Source: a virus
Strand: one strand, 5' to 3'
Virus record (IMG/VR): IMGVR_UViG_3300028840_002524
Location: 52,196-116,195 of that record
DNA length: 64,000 bases
The notes under the pieces: generated by a model
Database searches by the model: none
What the model was told of the DNA's origin: nothing
The model's input: the letters and a program-made list of their open reading frames with translations, nothing else
Shown here: one piece after another, positions 1 to 9,256 of the stretch
How positions within the stretch are numbered: the stretch's first letter is position 1
Layout: each line of letters begins with the position of its first letter
Position numbers and translations under genes: made by a program

Positions 1-1
1 C

Positions 2-442
2 ACCTTCGTTCCGCGCATCCCGGCCCAGGGCCGACGGAGCGCCTACGTCACGGACGCGGACATCTCGCTCCTGCGGGCGGTCGCGCAAGCCCGGTGGGCC
101 AAGTACGCCATGCGGTACTTTGGGATCACCCTCGAAACGAAGGGTTCCCTGCGCACAACCGTGGGCGACATGATCGAGGTGGACTTCCTCAAGGAGTACC
201 CGGACAAGGGGGCTTTCGTTCGAGGGCGCTACCCCGTGTTCGAGGTGGAGCACAAGTACACCAGGGGCGTGTTTCGGACCAATATCACCGGCTACCGTCG
301 GGAAGCGGAGGCCGGGGAGACCGCTGCGGCGGGCGCCAACGTGTCCTCCTCTCGCGGGCAGGACGCATACTTGACCGAGCTCAAGACCGGGCAGACCGGC
401 CTCGGGCAGGGCACGAAAGTGACGGCGAGGGCTCTCGGATGA
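2..442 (+). CDS. baseplate hub-like protein, 3' part (5' end outside window)
   Basis: The reading frame is open from the first bases, so only the last 146 residues are visible and the true start lies upstream. The visible part ends in beta-strand-like sequence (around FEVEHKYTRG and FRTNITGYR) and then a Gly/Ala/Ser-rich tail. Its place just before the spike gene matches the hub gene (gpD/T4 gp27 type) of contractile tails, which forms the ring that carries the spike. The stop overlaps the next start as ATGA. The function rests mainly on gene order; the fragment is too short for a firm family call. A methionine in this frame at 110 is internal, because coding sequence continues upstream of it. 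Confidence 0.55.
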   Translation, partial: TFVPRIPAQGRRSAYVTDADISLLRAVAQARWAKYAMRYFGITLETKGSLRTTVGDMIEVDFLKEYPDKGAFVRGRYPVFEVEHKYTRGVFRTNITGYRREAEAGETAAAGANVSSSRGQDAYLTELKTGQTGLGQGTKVTARALG

Positions 443-1212
443 ACCTGTGCAACGGCCTGTGGGCCGCCATCGTTGTTGACACCAAGGACCCCCTGGGGTC
501 CAGGCGCGTGAAGGTCCGCGTGCCCGAGCTCCACGGGACCGTCCAGGATCAGACGATCAAGGACGTAAACCTGCCGTGGGCGCGGCCGTGCTTCCCGTAC
601 GGCGGCCCGACATACGGCGATGATTTCGTTCCGGGCCTCCAAGCGCAGGTGTGGGTGGCATTCGAGCACGGGGACCCGCAATCCCCTATATGGGTCGGAT
701 GCGTCTACGCCAGCGGCGAGGGGCCTGCCCCGGAGTTCGCCCAGGTCGGCCCGGCGAACCAGCAGCCCAAGGGGAACTACCGCCGCACAGAGGGCGGGTG
801 GTTCGTGGGCGTGATCGAGAGCGCCTCGACCAAGGTGTACCGGGCCAAGTCGCCCACGGGGATGCTCGTGGAGGTCGATGAGTCGGCCAAGAAGGTGACC
901 GTCCAGACGGCCACGGGGTTCAAGCTGGAACTCGATGAGAGTTCGAGTACCGTGGTCCTCCAGGACGCGACCGGGAACAAGATTGAACTCAAGACCACCG
1001 ACGGCGGTATCACCCACGCGGTCAAGGCCCTCCTCGAAGCGCCATTGATCGCCCTTGGGCAGGCAGCAGCCGAACCCGTCGTGAAGGGGACCAGTTTTCT
1101 CGCGGCGTTCATCGGGCATACGCACCCGGGCGTAACGTCGGGACCGGCCTCGACAGGCCCGGCCACCCCACTACCGCCCTCGATCCTTTCCTCTAAGGTG
1201 TTTACGGAATGA
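439..1212 (+). CDS. baseplate spike protein, gpV/gp5-like
   Basis: 257 residues. The N-terminal 110 residues form a probable OB-fold (RVKVRVPELHG, then a stretch with WVAFEHGD and PIWVG) typical of the gpV/T4 gp5 baseplate assembly family. After it come short repeats of the type VEVDES..VTV and LELDES..VVLQD, as expected for the triple-stranded beta helix of the spike. Near the C-terminus there is a His-Thr-His motif followed by a Pro/Gly/Ser-rich end; His-x-His binds iron at the tip of P2 and phi92 spikes. The protein would sit under the hub and puncture the outer membrane. The start ATG overlaps the upstream stop by 4 bases and the next gene starts within its stop. An upstream in-frame ATG at 94 lies inside the hub gene and was not used. 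Confidence 0.85.
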   Translation: MNLCNGLWAAIVVDTKDPLGSRRVKVRVPELHGTVQDQTIKDVNLPWARPCFPYGGPTYGDDFVPGLQAQVWVAFEHGDPQSPIWVGCVYASGEGPAPEFAQVGPANQQPKGNYRRTEGGWFVGVIESASTKVYRAKSPTGMLVEVDESAKKVTVQTATGFKLELDESSSTVVLQDATGNKIELKTTDGGITHAVKALLEAPLIALGQAAAEPVVKGTSFLAAFIGHTHPGVTSGPASTGPATPLPPSILSSKVFTE

Positions 1213-1622
1213 GCCTCGACCTCAGCCCTATCAGCGGCGTTTGGACCGGCCCGGCGTTCCCCTTCCGCCACGGGGTGGCAGGGGTGCTCGGCCCGAAGTC
1301 CGATGATGATGTGCTCGCCACGGCGATCCAGATCACGCTCAAGACCCGGAAAGGGTCCTGGAAGCCTGATCCGAGCTTCGGTTCGTTCGTCTGGGACCTC
1401 CTCTTCGAGCCCCTCGATCCGATCACCGAGCAACTTGTCAAGTATTACACCGTGAAAGACATCACGGATCAGATACCCTATGTGGAAGTCACGAGCGTGT
1501 CGGTGGCTTCGTTCCCGGATGACCACCTCGTGGAAGTGAAAATCGCCTACAAGCGGCAGAGCGATGCCACCGACAGCATCAAGCAGACTGCCGTTGTTTT
1601 TGACAAGCAAAGGGCGGCGTGA
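1209..1622 (+). CDS. baseplate wedge protein, gp25/gpW-like
   Basis: 137 residues, the usual length for the T4 gp25/P2 gpW family, which links the baseplate hub to the tail sheath. Recognisable features are the central region ATAIQITLKTRKGSW followed by PDPSFGSFVWDLLFEP, matching the conserved Arg- and Phe-containing core that contacts the sheath initiator end, and a C-terminal strand with VEVKIAY. The ATG overlaps the spike stop by 4 bases, and its own stop forms TGATG with the next gene. The order spike-gp25-J is standard in contractile baseplates, which supports the assignment. Confidence 0.85.
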   Translation: MSLDLSPISGVWTGPAFPFRHGVAGVLGPKSDDDVLATAIQITLKTRKGSWKPDPSFGSFVWDLLFEPLDPITEQLVKYYTVKDITDQIPYVEVTSVSVASFPDDHLVEVKIAYKRQSDATDSIKQTAVVFDKQRAA

Positions 1623-4537
1623 TGGCTCTACCCGAAGTCACCCACACGGAGCGCACACAGGACGCGGTTCTCCGGGCCCTGAATAGCCTTGTGCGCGTCC
1701 GGTTCCCGGCAGATTTCAAGGACGTGTTCAAGGCGGGCGTCTCGCAGGGGTGCCTGTCGGCCCTCGCCTGGATGCACGCGCAGCGGTCCTTCTACTACAA
1801 CCGCCTTTCCATCAATGCGTTCCTGGAATCCTGCGACGAACGGGAAGCGTGCCGGGCCCTGTGCAAGGCGCTCGGGTACACCATGCGCCCGGCGTCGAGC
1901 GCCTCGGTGGCCGTACGCGCTTACCCCGACCCGCCCCAGACCGTTCCGGTCACGCTTCGCCAGGGCGAGCAAGTCCTCGTGGGCGACCTGATCTTTGAGG
2001 TCCCCACCGACTACACCATCCCGGCCGGGAAATCCGTGTGGCCCGACGATACGACCGACAACATCATCTCCCTGGTTGAGGGCTCGACGGCCGAGGACGA
2101 GTTCGTCGGCGACGGGTCCGCGTTCCAGGAGTTCGAGGTGTCCAAGGACGGCGTGATCGACGGTAGCGTGGTCGTGACGATTGCGGGGGAAGTCTGGGAC
2201 ATCGTGGAATCGGTGATTTTCACCGAGGGTGACGGCTACGGCCGGGACATTTACGAGGGGGACGGCCTCGACAACCAGACGTACGACCTCGCCCTTCTCT
2301 ACGCGATCATAGACCCCGACAGCGAGGACGCCCCCATCATCCTGGTGGACGGCACGCGGTGGCTCCTCGTTAGCTCCTTCACAGGTGCGGCCGAGGAAGT
2401 GACGGTCACGCAGACTGTGGACGGCTTGTCCACCGTGGCTTTCGGTCTCGCGGCCGACGGCTCGGCCCCCGTGAACGGGGCACAGATCGACGTGATCTAC
2501 CAGATCAGCGGGCCGCAGCAGCGGGTGGAGCTCAAGTACGACGATGACGACCGGGCCACGGTTGTGGCAGGAGACGGCGATTCGGGGCTCATCCCGGCCA
2601 CCGGCGCGGCCGTTGTGGTCTCCTACCGCGTGGGCGGCGGCACACAGGGCAACATCGACATCGGGGCCCTGGACACCACGATTCGGGGGTATCTCCCGGA
2701 CGGAAAGCAAATCAACGTGCGGCTGTACAACTATGAGCCCGGGAGCGGCGGCGAGGATCGAGAGACCCTCGACCACGCCAAGTTCTACGCCCCTCGGGTG
2801 GCGAAGAGCAATGACCGGGCCGTCCGCAAGGAGGACTACGACGCCCTGGGCTCGACCTACATCGACGCGCTCTACGGCGCCCCGGCCTACGCTTCGGCGA
2901 AGCTCAAGCAGGACAAGCCCGAGCGAAACGAGGTCGAGGTGGCTGTCTGGAGCCGGGACGCCAACGGGCGACTCGCCACGGCACAGGACGCGCTCAAGGA
3001 GGCCCTCCGGGGGTACCTCCTCACCAAGCGGGTGGAAACCGTCTACATCACCATGGTGGACGGGACCGTGCTCTACTTCGATGTGGAACTCGGGGTGTCC
3101 CTCTACACGGGGTATTACTCCGACACGGTGTTCTCCTCCATTCAGACGGCGCTTCAAACCTTTTTCAACTCGGCCCTCGTGAAGCCCGGGGATGACCTGT
3201 CGATCTCGCAGCTCTACGAAGTCCTCCAACAGGTGGAGGGCGTCTATCGGGTGGTGATCTACAACCTCACCGGGACCCTCCAGATGCTCCTGGAGCTGAC
3301 AGGGGATGGCACCACGCAGGCGTTCACGGATCGACTCGTGAAGCCCGACGGCCTCGACATCCAGGGGAACTCGGTCCAGATCAAGACACCGAATCAGGCC
3401 AGCCCGACCCAGACCGTCACGGATGACGGCGACGGGGCGCTCATCGGCGACGTGGACCCCCTCGGCACCAACACGATCAACTACGACACGGGCGAGTTCA
3501 CGGTCACCTTCGGGACGGCCCCCGACTCGGGTGCGGCCATCTACGTCGAAGCCCGCTATGTGTCGAACCTGGAATGGGAGGAGACCCTCGACTCATCCGA
3601 CGGCGCCCTCTCCTCCATCGACGTGATCTCGGAGTATTTCCCCATCACCAAGACGCCCCCGAGAGGGGTGGCGTTCGGGCAGACTGTCCAGTTCACCGTC
3701 CCCGAGGAGCTCCAGCCCGTGGTTCCTGGGCGCCTGTTCCTCATCGGGGGATACGGAACCGGCGAGCTCATCGCCTACGACGACGGCGCGGGGAACATCG
3801 CGGGCGACGTGGATGGCACCTACACCAACGAGATCGACTACGAGACCGGTCTCGTGTCCTTCCGCTGGAACGCGGTGCCCCCGGACTCGGGCGGAATTGG
3901 CACCACCATCACAGTGAGCCCGGTCCCGGACGGGGTTACCACCTCGTTTACCTGGACAGCGGCCGCCATCGGGTGGGCGGCCATTCTGGCAACCGGTCTG
4001 TACGAGGGGCGCCTCAAGATCGACTTCTCGACGGCCTGGGCAGCGTCCGGATTCCGGGATGCGTTCGACAACTGGCAGGGGCGTCTCGACGGCCTGGACC
4101 TGGACCACTTCGAAATCCCGACCATCGACTACGCGGCCGGTACCGGCACCCTCAAGTTCTTGTCGGCCCCGCAGGCCGGGGAGCCCGCTGTGGTGCCCAT
4201 CACCCTCGCGCCCGTCACGGTAATGCTGTACTCGAACTTCGTGTGGTACGTGAAAACGCTGGCGGCGGCCGGTCACGACCATTTCCTCTACGCGGACAAC
4301 GAGGGGCGGCTCTGGGGGCAGCCTGCGGCGTCTTATCCGACGAACCAACTCATCCACGCCACAGGCCACCTCATCGCCGACCTCGCCTCCGGGCCGGTGG
4401 TCTCGGGACGTACCCCGATCATCTCCTACGACGCATGGAGGCAGTCGAACAAGCGCGACATCCCGGTGGACTCCCTGGAGATCGGCGGCCTCGGCACCGT
4501 TCTCTCCGAGGAGCTTGAGAAGGAGATCGACCTCTAA
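1622..4537 (+). CDS. baseplate wedge protein, gpJ/gp6-like, extended
   Basis: 971 residues, longer than P2 gpJ (about 300) and closer to T4 gp6-size wedge proteins. The N-terminal half shows the J-like core: a Gly-Glu-Asp-Arg-Glu-Thr motif (residues about 378-384), then APRVAKSNDRAVRKEDYDAL and a segment with VEVAVW, typical of the J-like domain. The C-terminal 400 residues hold repeated beta-rich units around the pattern D-DGDGALIGDV and NTINYDTGEFTVTF, then DDGAGNIAGDVDGTYTNEI and DYETGLVSFRW, which look like internally duplicated surface domains. A GTG at 1619 is also possible, but the ATG at 1622 gives the common TGATG junction. The product would form the wedge arms around the hub. Confidence 0.8.
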   Translation: MALPEVTHTERTQDAVLRALNSLVRVRFPADFKDVFKAGVSQGCLSALAWMHAQRSFYYNRLSINAFLESCDEREACRALCKALGYTMRPASSASVAVRAYPDPPQTVPVTLRQGEQVLVGDLIFEVPTDYTIPAGKSVWPDDTTDNIISLVEGSTAEDEFVGDGSAFQEFEVSKDGVIDGSVVVTIAGEVWDIVESVIFTEGDGYGRDIYEGDGLDNQTYDLALLYAIIDPDSEDAPIILVDGTRWLLVSSFTGAAEEVTVTQTVDGLSTVAFGLAADGSAPVNGAQIDVIYQISGPQQRVELKYDDDDRATVVAGDGDSGLIPATGAAVVVSYRVGGGTQGNIDIGALDTTIRGYLPDGKQINVRLYNYEPGSGGEDRETLDHAKFYAPRVAKSNDRAVRKEDYDALGSTYIDALYGAPAYASAKLKQDKPERNEVEVAVWSRDANGRLATAQDALKEALRGYLLTKRVETVYITMVDGTVLYFDVELGVSLYTGYYSDTVFSSIQTALQTFFNSALVKPGDDLSISQLYEVLQQVEGVYRVVIYNLTGTLQMLLELTGDGTTQAFTDRLVKPDGLDIQGNSVQIKTPNQASPTQTVTDDGDGALIGDVDPLGTNTINYDTGEFTVTFGTAPDSGAAIYVEARYVSNLEWEETLDSSDGALSSIDVISEYFPITKTPPRGVAFGQTVQFTVPEELQPVVPGRLFLIGGYGTGELIAYDDGAGNIAGDVDGTYTNEIDYETGLVSFRWNAVPPDSGGIGTTITVSPVPDGVTTSFTWTAAAIGWAAILATGLYEGRLKIDFSTAWAASGFRDAFDNWQGRLDGLDLDHFEIPTIDYAAGTGTLKFLSAPQAGEPAVVPITLAPVTVMLYSNFVWYVKTLAAAGHDHFLYADNEGRLWGQPAASYPTNQLIHATGHLIADLASGPVVSGRTPIISYDAWRQSNKRDIPVDSLEIGGLGTVLSEELEKEIDL

Positions 4538-6561
4538 TGGCTCTTGCGCATCCTATCTTTGTCCCGCTGTATACAAGCGGTACGCCTGTTGGAATCCTCA
4601 AGGTGGTGCAGAGCGGGTTCTCTACCATCTTCGGGAATGAGAACGGGAACTCGAACATCTCTCTTCCAAGCATCATGACGAAGAATGTGTTTGTCTGGGA
4701 CGGCAACATCATTCTTCCCGTGGGGCATTTCTCCACATCGGCACAGGGCGGTGTTCGATTCAACCCAAAAACGGGCACGTTCAACTTTGGGGATCTATAC
4801 ACGTGGGCCGCGCAGCGTATCCCCCTTGGGGACCGCATCGGGTTCATCAATACTTCCTGGTTCCAGAGCGGGCCATCTCCCCGCTACAGGGATCACGCCG
4901 GTGGGAGCGGTCCCGCAACAACGCCAAATGAGTGGGCGGTGCTCGGGGATACCGTCCACGTGATCGGTAGCTCGCTCGCAATACAGTGGGCGTACCCCTT
5001 CACAACCACCCCCGGATCGGTCTCGCTCACGGTGAAGAAGCTTTGTCCCTATAAGGGGTTCATGTACGCCTTGGAGTTCCATGGCGGGGGAGCGAGGCTT
5101 GCGAAGTACAATTCTGGGTGGTCGTGGGTCGCCGCCATACAGCCGATCACGGACCAGGGCGACCTACAAGCCAACGGTGCTGGAGCGGCTTTCTTCGAGG
5201 CGGGAGGAAAGCTGTGGTTCTTCGCCTCGTACAACAACGGAGGAACGCAGTGGCACCGCATCTTCGAGGTGGACGAAACGGCCGGGACGTTCACAGAGGA
5301 CAACACCCTCATTCCCTCGGGGTGGAAAGGGGTCCCGACGAACACTACGCGCCGGTGCTTCGACGTGATCGACGACACGGGTGCATCTCGCCTCGTGTAC
5401 CTCTTCGCGCACAATGACGCTGGAGCCGGGTGGGATTGCTACGAGTTCGACGGGGTGAACCCCATGAACGATGGCTCGGGCGGCGATGCCCCTGTTTCGA
5501 GCGGCGGCCACCGACTCGGGGCGACGGCCGGGGCTATCTGGGACGAATCCGCCGCTGGATGCCATGTGGAGCAGTCTTTCGACTCGGTGCCGTCCGAGTA
5601 CGCCACAATCAAACACCGTACCTACGACATCGGCGCCAACGCCCCGGCAGACGTGGACCTTCGGTACGAGGACCTGAGCGACCCCACGAGCCGTCCCGTG
5701 TTCCCTGTCTGCTCCGAGAAGACCGGCGTGGGGAGCGAGGGGAAAACCAACCTCATCACGAAACCGGCCGGGATCACAACCCTCGCCGACCTGAACGATG
5801 ATTTTTCGGACGACGTGATCGACCCTATCCTGTGGGAGATTGTTAACCCATCTATCCGAGAATCATCCTATGACTTCGGCGGCGGTTCTACGGCAGGCAC
5901 GCGCATCTTCTACTCCATCGTAGAGGGGAGTGGCGAGATCAGGTTCGGCGCGAGCGCACCGACCCCGGCGGTGCAAGCAAATAATGGAATCGGTCTCAAG
6001 AGCAGATGGGGCATGACGGGGGCTTTCACGGTTCGCGCCAGGATCGCCAACCTCGCAGCTCTGCTCACGCAAGCGAGCCGGTGGTACAAGATGGTCCTCA
6101 TGGTGAAGGAGGCCACCAACCAGGGGTACGGAATCTTCTTCTGGCGGAACACGAACGTGTACGCCAAGGCGTTCTCCATGTCCCCCAACAACGTGATCTC
6201 CGTGGGCGCTGACGGCGCCACCCTGATCACGGACGGGATGGACATGGACATATCCCGCGACGCCCTGGGGAATTTCACCATGACGGTGGACGCCAACGGG
6301 ACTCCCGAGGTGCTCGCGTCTCCGGGAACGCTCCCTCTCTACACGGGTGAGATGCAGGCTTGGATCGCCGCCTTTACTGAGACCTCCAGCCAGTGGACAG
6401 GTTCGCCCCAGGGACCGGGGTTCTCCGATTTCCAGGTATTCGGCGCGGGCGGCATCGGGCTGTTCGAGGGCGGAGTACAGCATGATTTCATGTGGGATCA
6501 TGTCCTGGACCTCGGCGTGGGCCAGAACCTCTCCGCTGTCATTCACGCTGATACGGATTAA
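4537..6561 (+). CDS. tail surface or fibre protein with lectin-like fold
   Basis: 674 residues starting in the stop of the J-like gene (TAATG). It is aromatic- and Gly-rich with many short strands and no membrane segment. Around residues 415-560 there is a block beginning DDFSDDVIDPILWEI and containing IRFGA, VRARIA and WYKMVLMVKE, the pattern of concanavalin A-like jelly-roll (LamG/DUF1349-like) domains that bind sugars. Base composition is a little lower in GC than its neighbours, as is common for receptor-binding genes that are exchanged between phages. Probably a virion surface protein. The exact role (side fibre, chaperone or spike) cannot be read from the sequence. Confidence 0.6.
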   Translation: MALAHPIFVPLYTSGTPVGILKVVQSGFSTIFGNENGNSNISLPSIMTKNVFVWDGNIILPVGHFSTSAQGGVRFNPKTGTFNFGDLYTWAAQRIPLGDRIGFINTSWFQSGPSPRYRDHAGGSGPATTPNEWAVLGDTVHVIGSSLAIQWAYPFTTTPGSVSLTVKKLCPYKGFMYALEFHGGGARLAKYNSGWSWVAAIQPITDQGDLQANGAGAAFFEAGGKLWFFASYNNGGTQWHRIFEVDETAGTFTEDNTLIPSGWKGVPTNTTRRCFDVIDDTGASRLVYLFAHNDAGAGWDCYEFDGVNPMNDGSGGDAPVSSGGHRLGATAGAIWDESAAGCHVEQSFDSVPSEYATIKHRTYDIGANAPADVDLRYEDLSDPTSRPVFPVCSEKTGVGSEGKTNLITKPAGITTLADLNDDFSDDVIDPILWEIVNPSIRESSYDFGGGSTAGTRIFYSIVEGSGEIRFGASAPTPAVQANNGIGLKSRWGMTGAFTVRARIANLAALLTQASRWYKMVLMVKEATNQGYGIFFWRNTNVYAKAFSMSPNNVISVGADGATLITDGMDMDISRDALGNFTMTVDANGTPEVLASPGTLPLYTGEMQAWIAAFTETSSQWTGSPQGPGFSDFQVFGAGGIGLFEGGVQHDFMWDHVLDLGVGQNLSAVIHADTD

Positions 6562-7551
6562 ATGAGCGACTACCAGACAACTCGGGGGAACAACCTCGGT
6601 ATTCAAACCGAGTACAAGTATGGGCCGTCCCATAGCAAGACGCTCGGGATCTACGAGCTCAATGCCTACGGACCCGCGCTCGCAGCCGAGGTCGGGGTGG
6701 ACTCTCGGAACACCACGTACATTCGGATTCTGACCGCGACGCAGCGCCCCTCCACCAACATCCTCGACGTGAGCGGCCTGATCTACGATGACCAGGGCCT
6801 CGTGATGACCCTCAAAAAGGTCCAGTACGGCCCGTCCGAGAGCGGCCCGTGGACGGATGGAACGATCCTGTCGGCCGACCCGGGCTACAATTTCCCGCCG
6901 GGCGCCGTTCCTGCCGGGACGCCGTACAACGTGCCTGTGGACATCCTCGGCGCCGCCAGCGGCGACAAGTGGTTCCGGATCGAGATGGACTACGATTCGA
7001 CGACCACGGAGCACGTTCAAGGGCCTTTCCCCTTCACGGCCTTTGCGCCGGTGCCGGGGCTTCCCGATTTCCTCACGGTGCCCGAAACAAGCAGGACGGG
7101 GGACTACCGCATCGAGTGGGGAGCGGGCATCCTCACCGATTACTACGAGCTCGAAGAGGCCACAAACGAGGATTTCACCGACGCCCACCTCGTGGCGACG
7201 GGCGTGGTGTTCGAGTACGAAGTGACCGACAAACCGGACGGGGAGTATTACTACCGCGTCCGTGGGGTGAATGCTTTCAACGTCGGGCCGTGGCTCGTAG
7301 GGGACAACCCGGTGCAGGTCCTCCCGCCCGAGCCTCCGTCGCTGTTGACGGTGCCCGAGCAGTCCACCACGGGGGCCTACCGTATCTCCTGGACGCCTTC
7401 CGAGGCGGCCGAGTGGTACGAGGTCCAGGAGGACAAGAACCAGTCCTTCCCGAACCCCACTCAAATCTACAGGGGGGAAGGGCTTTTCGTTGACGTGACC
7501 GGCCGCACGGACGGCCGATATTACTACCGCGTGCGGGCAGGGAGAGGCTAA
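6562..7551 (+). CDS. tail protein with fibronectin type III-like repeats
   Basis: 329 residues starting directly after the upstream stop. The last 160 residues contain two tandem repeats of about 85 residues: LTVPETSRTGDYRIEW ... GEYYYRVRG and LTVPEQSTTGAYRISW ... GRYYYRVRA. The YYYRV end strand and the preceding short strands are typical of fibronectin type III domains, which decorate phage tails and bind weakly to cell surfaces. The N-terminal 165 residues are unrecognised. The second repeat stops right after its last strand, so the protein may once have carried further repeats. The stop overlaps the next start. Confidence 0.65.
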   Translation: MSDYQTTRGNNLGIQTEYKYGPSHSKTLGIYELNAYGPALAAEVGVDSRNTTYIRILTATQRPSTNILDVSGLIYDDQGLVMTLKKVQYGPSESGPWTDGTILSADPGYNFPPGAVPAGTPYNVPVDILGAASGDKWFRIEMDYDSTTTEHVQGPFPFTAFAPVPGLPDFLTVPETSRTGDYRIEWGAGILTDYYELEEATNEDFTDAHLVATGVVFEYEVTDKPDGEYYYRVRGVNAFNVGPWLVGDNPVQVLPPEPPSLLTVPEQSTTGAYRISWTPSEAAEWYEVQEDKNQSFPNPTQIYRGEGLFVDVTGRTDGRYYYRVRAGRG

Positions 7552-8777
7552 TGGGAAGCGTAAGCGCATGGGCCTCTGGAACGAACTCCTGTGAGGTACG
7601 GCTCACACCCGTTCCGGACCTCTACAACCTCCTCCCCCGCGAGATCATCGAGCGAGATCAGGAGACGGGACACGTCACCTACCTCGACTACTGGGATGAT
7701 CCCGAGGAGAGCGGGGTCGAGATATGGGATGACGCCGGGGCCATCTGGGACCGGACCGGATACAAGCCCGTGCTCGAATCCCTGTTCTGGGTGATGGAGC
7801 AGGAGAGCCGCGAGGACCTCATCGCCCTGGAGGACCTGGAGGATCTTCGGGACCCGGACAAGTGCCCGGCCGAGTTCCTCCCGGTCTGGATGCGCTCCCT
7901 CGGCCACGCCGTCGAGGAGGGCCTCTCGGAGACCGCGCAGCGCGAGACTCTCAAGGCCATCATTCCCCTGAACAAGATCCGGGGAAAACCCCTCTCGTAC
8001 GTGATTTTCTTCCGCATGATCGGCTACCGGATCGTCCAGTGGCCCCTGTGGAAAAAGGAGATTCACGAGGCCCAGGACCGCTACGCCCGCTCCCGCTACG
8101 AGACGGTGACGGCCGTGACGGGGGAAGTTCTCGCCACCATCCCGGTGGGGGCGACGGCCCAGTCACCCATCCGCCCTACCTCCTTCCGCTGCACCGATGG
8201 CGTGGAGACATTCCGGGACGATGGAGAGGGGAACCTGATCGGGAACCAGGGCGGCGACGGCTCTATCATTTACGCCACGGGGGTGTACAGGATAAACTTC
8301 GATGCTGGACCGGCGGGCGCCGTCACGGCCGACTACGACCGCGTGGACGATGAGTACCCCTACCACGCGGCCCGAATCGACCTGGACGTGTACATCACCC
8401 CGATCTCGGGACCGCCGCCCACGGTGGTGGACGCCTCCTTCGTGAAGCAAGTGCTGGACCGCCTCGATGAGGTGAACCCCATCCACGTGCTTCTGAGGAA
8501 CCTGTCCTTCATCCTCGAAGAATCGGACGAGCTAATCAACTTCGCCAACGACGCGATGATGTGCGGGCCGCACATGGCCGAGGAGGTCATTTCTACTGAG
8601 TGGAACTTCTTCACGGGAGACCTCGGAGCCGAGGGGGAGGACTCCCATCTGATCATTGATCAGAGCAACGGGTTCCGCTTCTGTATCCTCGACGATCTCG
8701 CCAATATCGTGTGCCCGGCGAGCGATATAATGGAAATCACCAGCACCCCCGCGCAGCCGCATGATGGGGTCTGGTAG
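7551..8777 (+). CDS. tail protein I-like baseplate component
   Basis: 408 residues. The N-terminus has LYNLLP, and residues about 95-165 contain the gpI-like pattern DPDKCPAEFLPVWMRSLG ... ETAQRETLKAIIPLNKIRGK, i.e. the conserved 'Leu-Pro-x-Leu-Ala-x2-Leu-Gly ... Lys-Gly-Thr-Pro' region of phage tail protein I, which joins tail fibres to the baseplate. The remainder carries a beta-rich domain (residues 190-260, with TVTAVTGEVLATIPVG) that may be an added decoration. Position after the J-like gene and before fibre-type genes matches P2-like gene order. It starts inside the upstream stop. Confidence 0.65.
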   Translation: MGSVSAWASGTNSCEVRLTPVPDLYNLLPREIIERDQETGHVTYLDYWDDPEESGVEIWDDAGAIWDRTGYKPVLESLFWVMEQESREDLIALEDLEDLRDPDKCPAEFLPVWMRSLGHAVEEGLSETAQRETLKAIIPLNKIRGKPLSYVIFFRMIGYRIVQWPLWKKEIHEAQDRYARSRYETVTAVTGEVLATIPVGATAQSPIRPTSFRCTDGVETFRDDGEGNLIGNQGGDGSIIYATGVYRINFDAGPAGAVTADYDRVDDEYPYHAARIDLDVYITPISGPPPTVVDASFVKQVLDRLDEVNPIHVLLRNLSFILEESDELINFANDAMMCGPHMAEEVISTEWNFFTGDLGAEGEDSHLIIDQSNGFRFCILDDLANIVCPASDIMEITSTPAQPHDGVW

Positions 8778-8785
8778 GAGGGACC

Positions 8786-9247
8786 ATGGCAATATCGACA
8801 GCGACACCTGAGTACACATTCGACATCCCGGCGACCAAGGCCGCCCTCCTGTCGGCGCTCGTGCGGCAGAACTTCAACGCTCTCGGGAGCCTGAACCTTA
8901 CGACGGACGCGGCCTACCCGCCGAATCCTCGCCAGGGGCTCCCGCGCATCCTCGCCACCGACATCACAAACGTGAAGCTCCAGCTTTACTTGAATGGCGC
9001 GTGGACGGACATTATCCAGCACCTTGAGTCCACGGACCCGGTGCCTCACAAGGTAATCGTGGCTGTCGCCGCCCCCGGCGCGGCCGCGTGGACCATAGAC
9101 CACAACATCGGGAGCAGAGTCATCGCCCAGGCGTATGACGGTGCTTGGAACCTCCTCAGTCCCACGGCCGTGCAGCAGCCGACCGTGAATAGGGTTACAT
9201 TCAACTTCGCCGGGGCTCAGTGGGGCTTCGCCGTCTGCATCGGATAG
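8786..9247 (+). CDS. small tail fibre-like protein
   Basis: 153 residues, preceded by GGAGG. The C-terminal half (HKVIVAVAAPG, WTIDHNIGSRVIAQAYD, VNRVTFNFAG) has the alternating strand pattern 'W-x-HN-hG-x-x-V' seen in short phage fibre domains that carry the sentence-like motif of tip proteins. No signal peptide or membrane segment is present. It shares the compact gene spacing of the tail module. Probably part of the distal fibre or an adaptor; no enzyme motif is visible. Confidence 0.5.
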   Translation: MAISTATPEYTFDIPATKAALLSALVRQNFNALGSLNLTTDAAYPPNPRQGLPRILATDITNVKLQLYLNGAWTDIIQHLESTDPVPHKVIVAVAAPGAAAWTIDHNIGSRVIAQAYDGAWNLLSPTAVQQPTVNRVTFNFAGAQWGFAVCIG

Positions 9248-9256
9248 GAGAATGAG

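Noticed and set aside
1628-3229. 533-codon open frame on the - strand across the J-like gene
   Set aside because: Same shadow pattern; the + strand protein has recognisable baseplate motifs.
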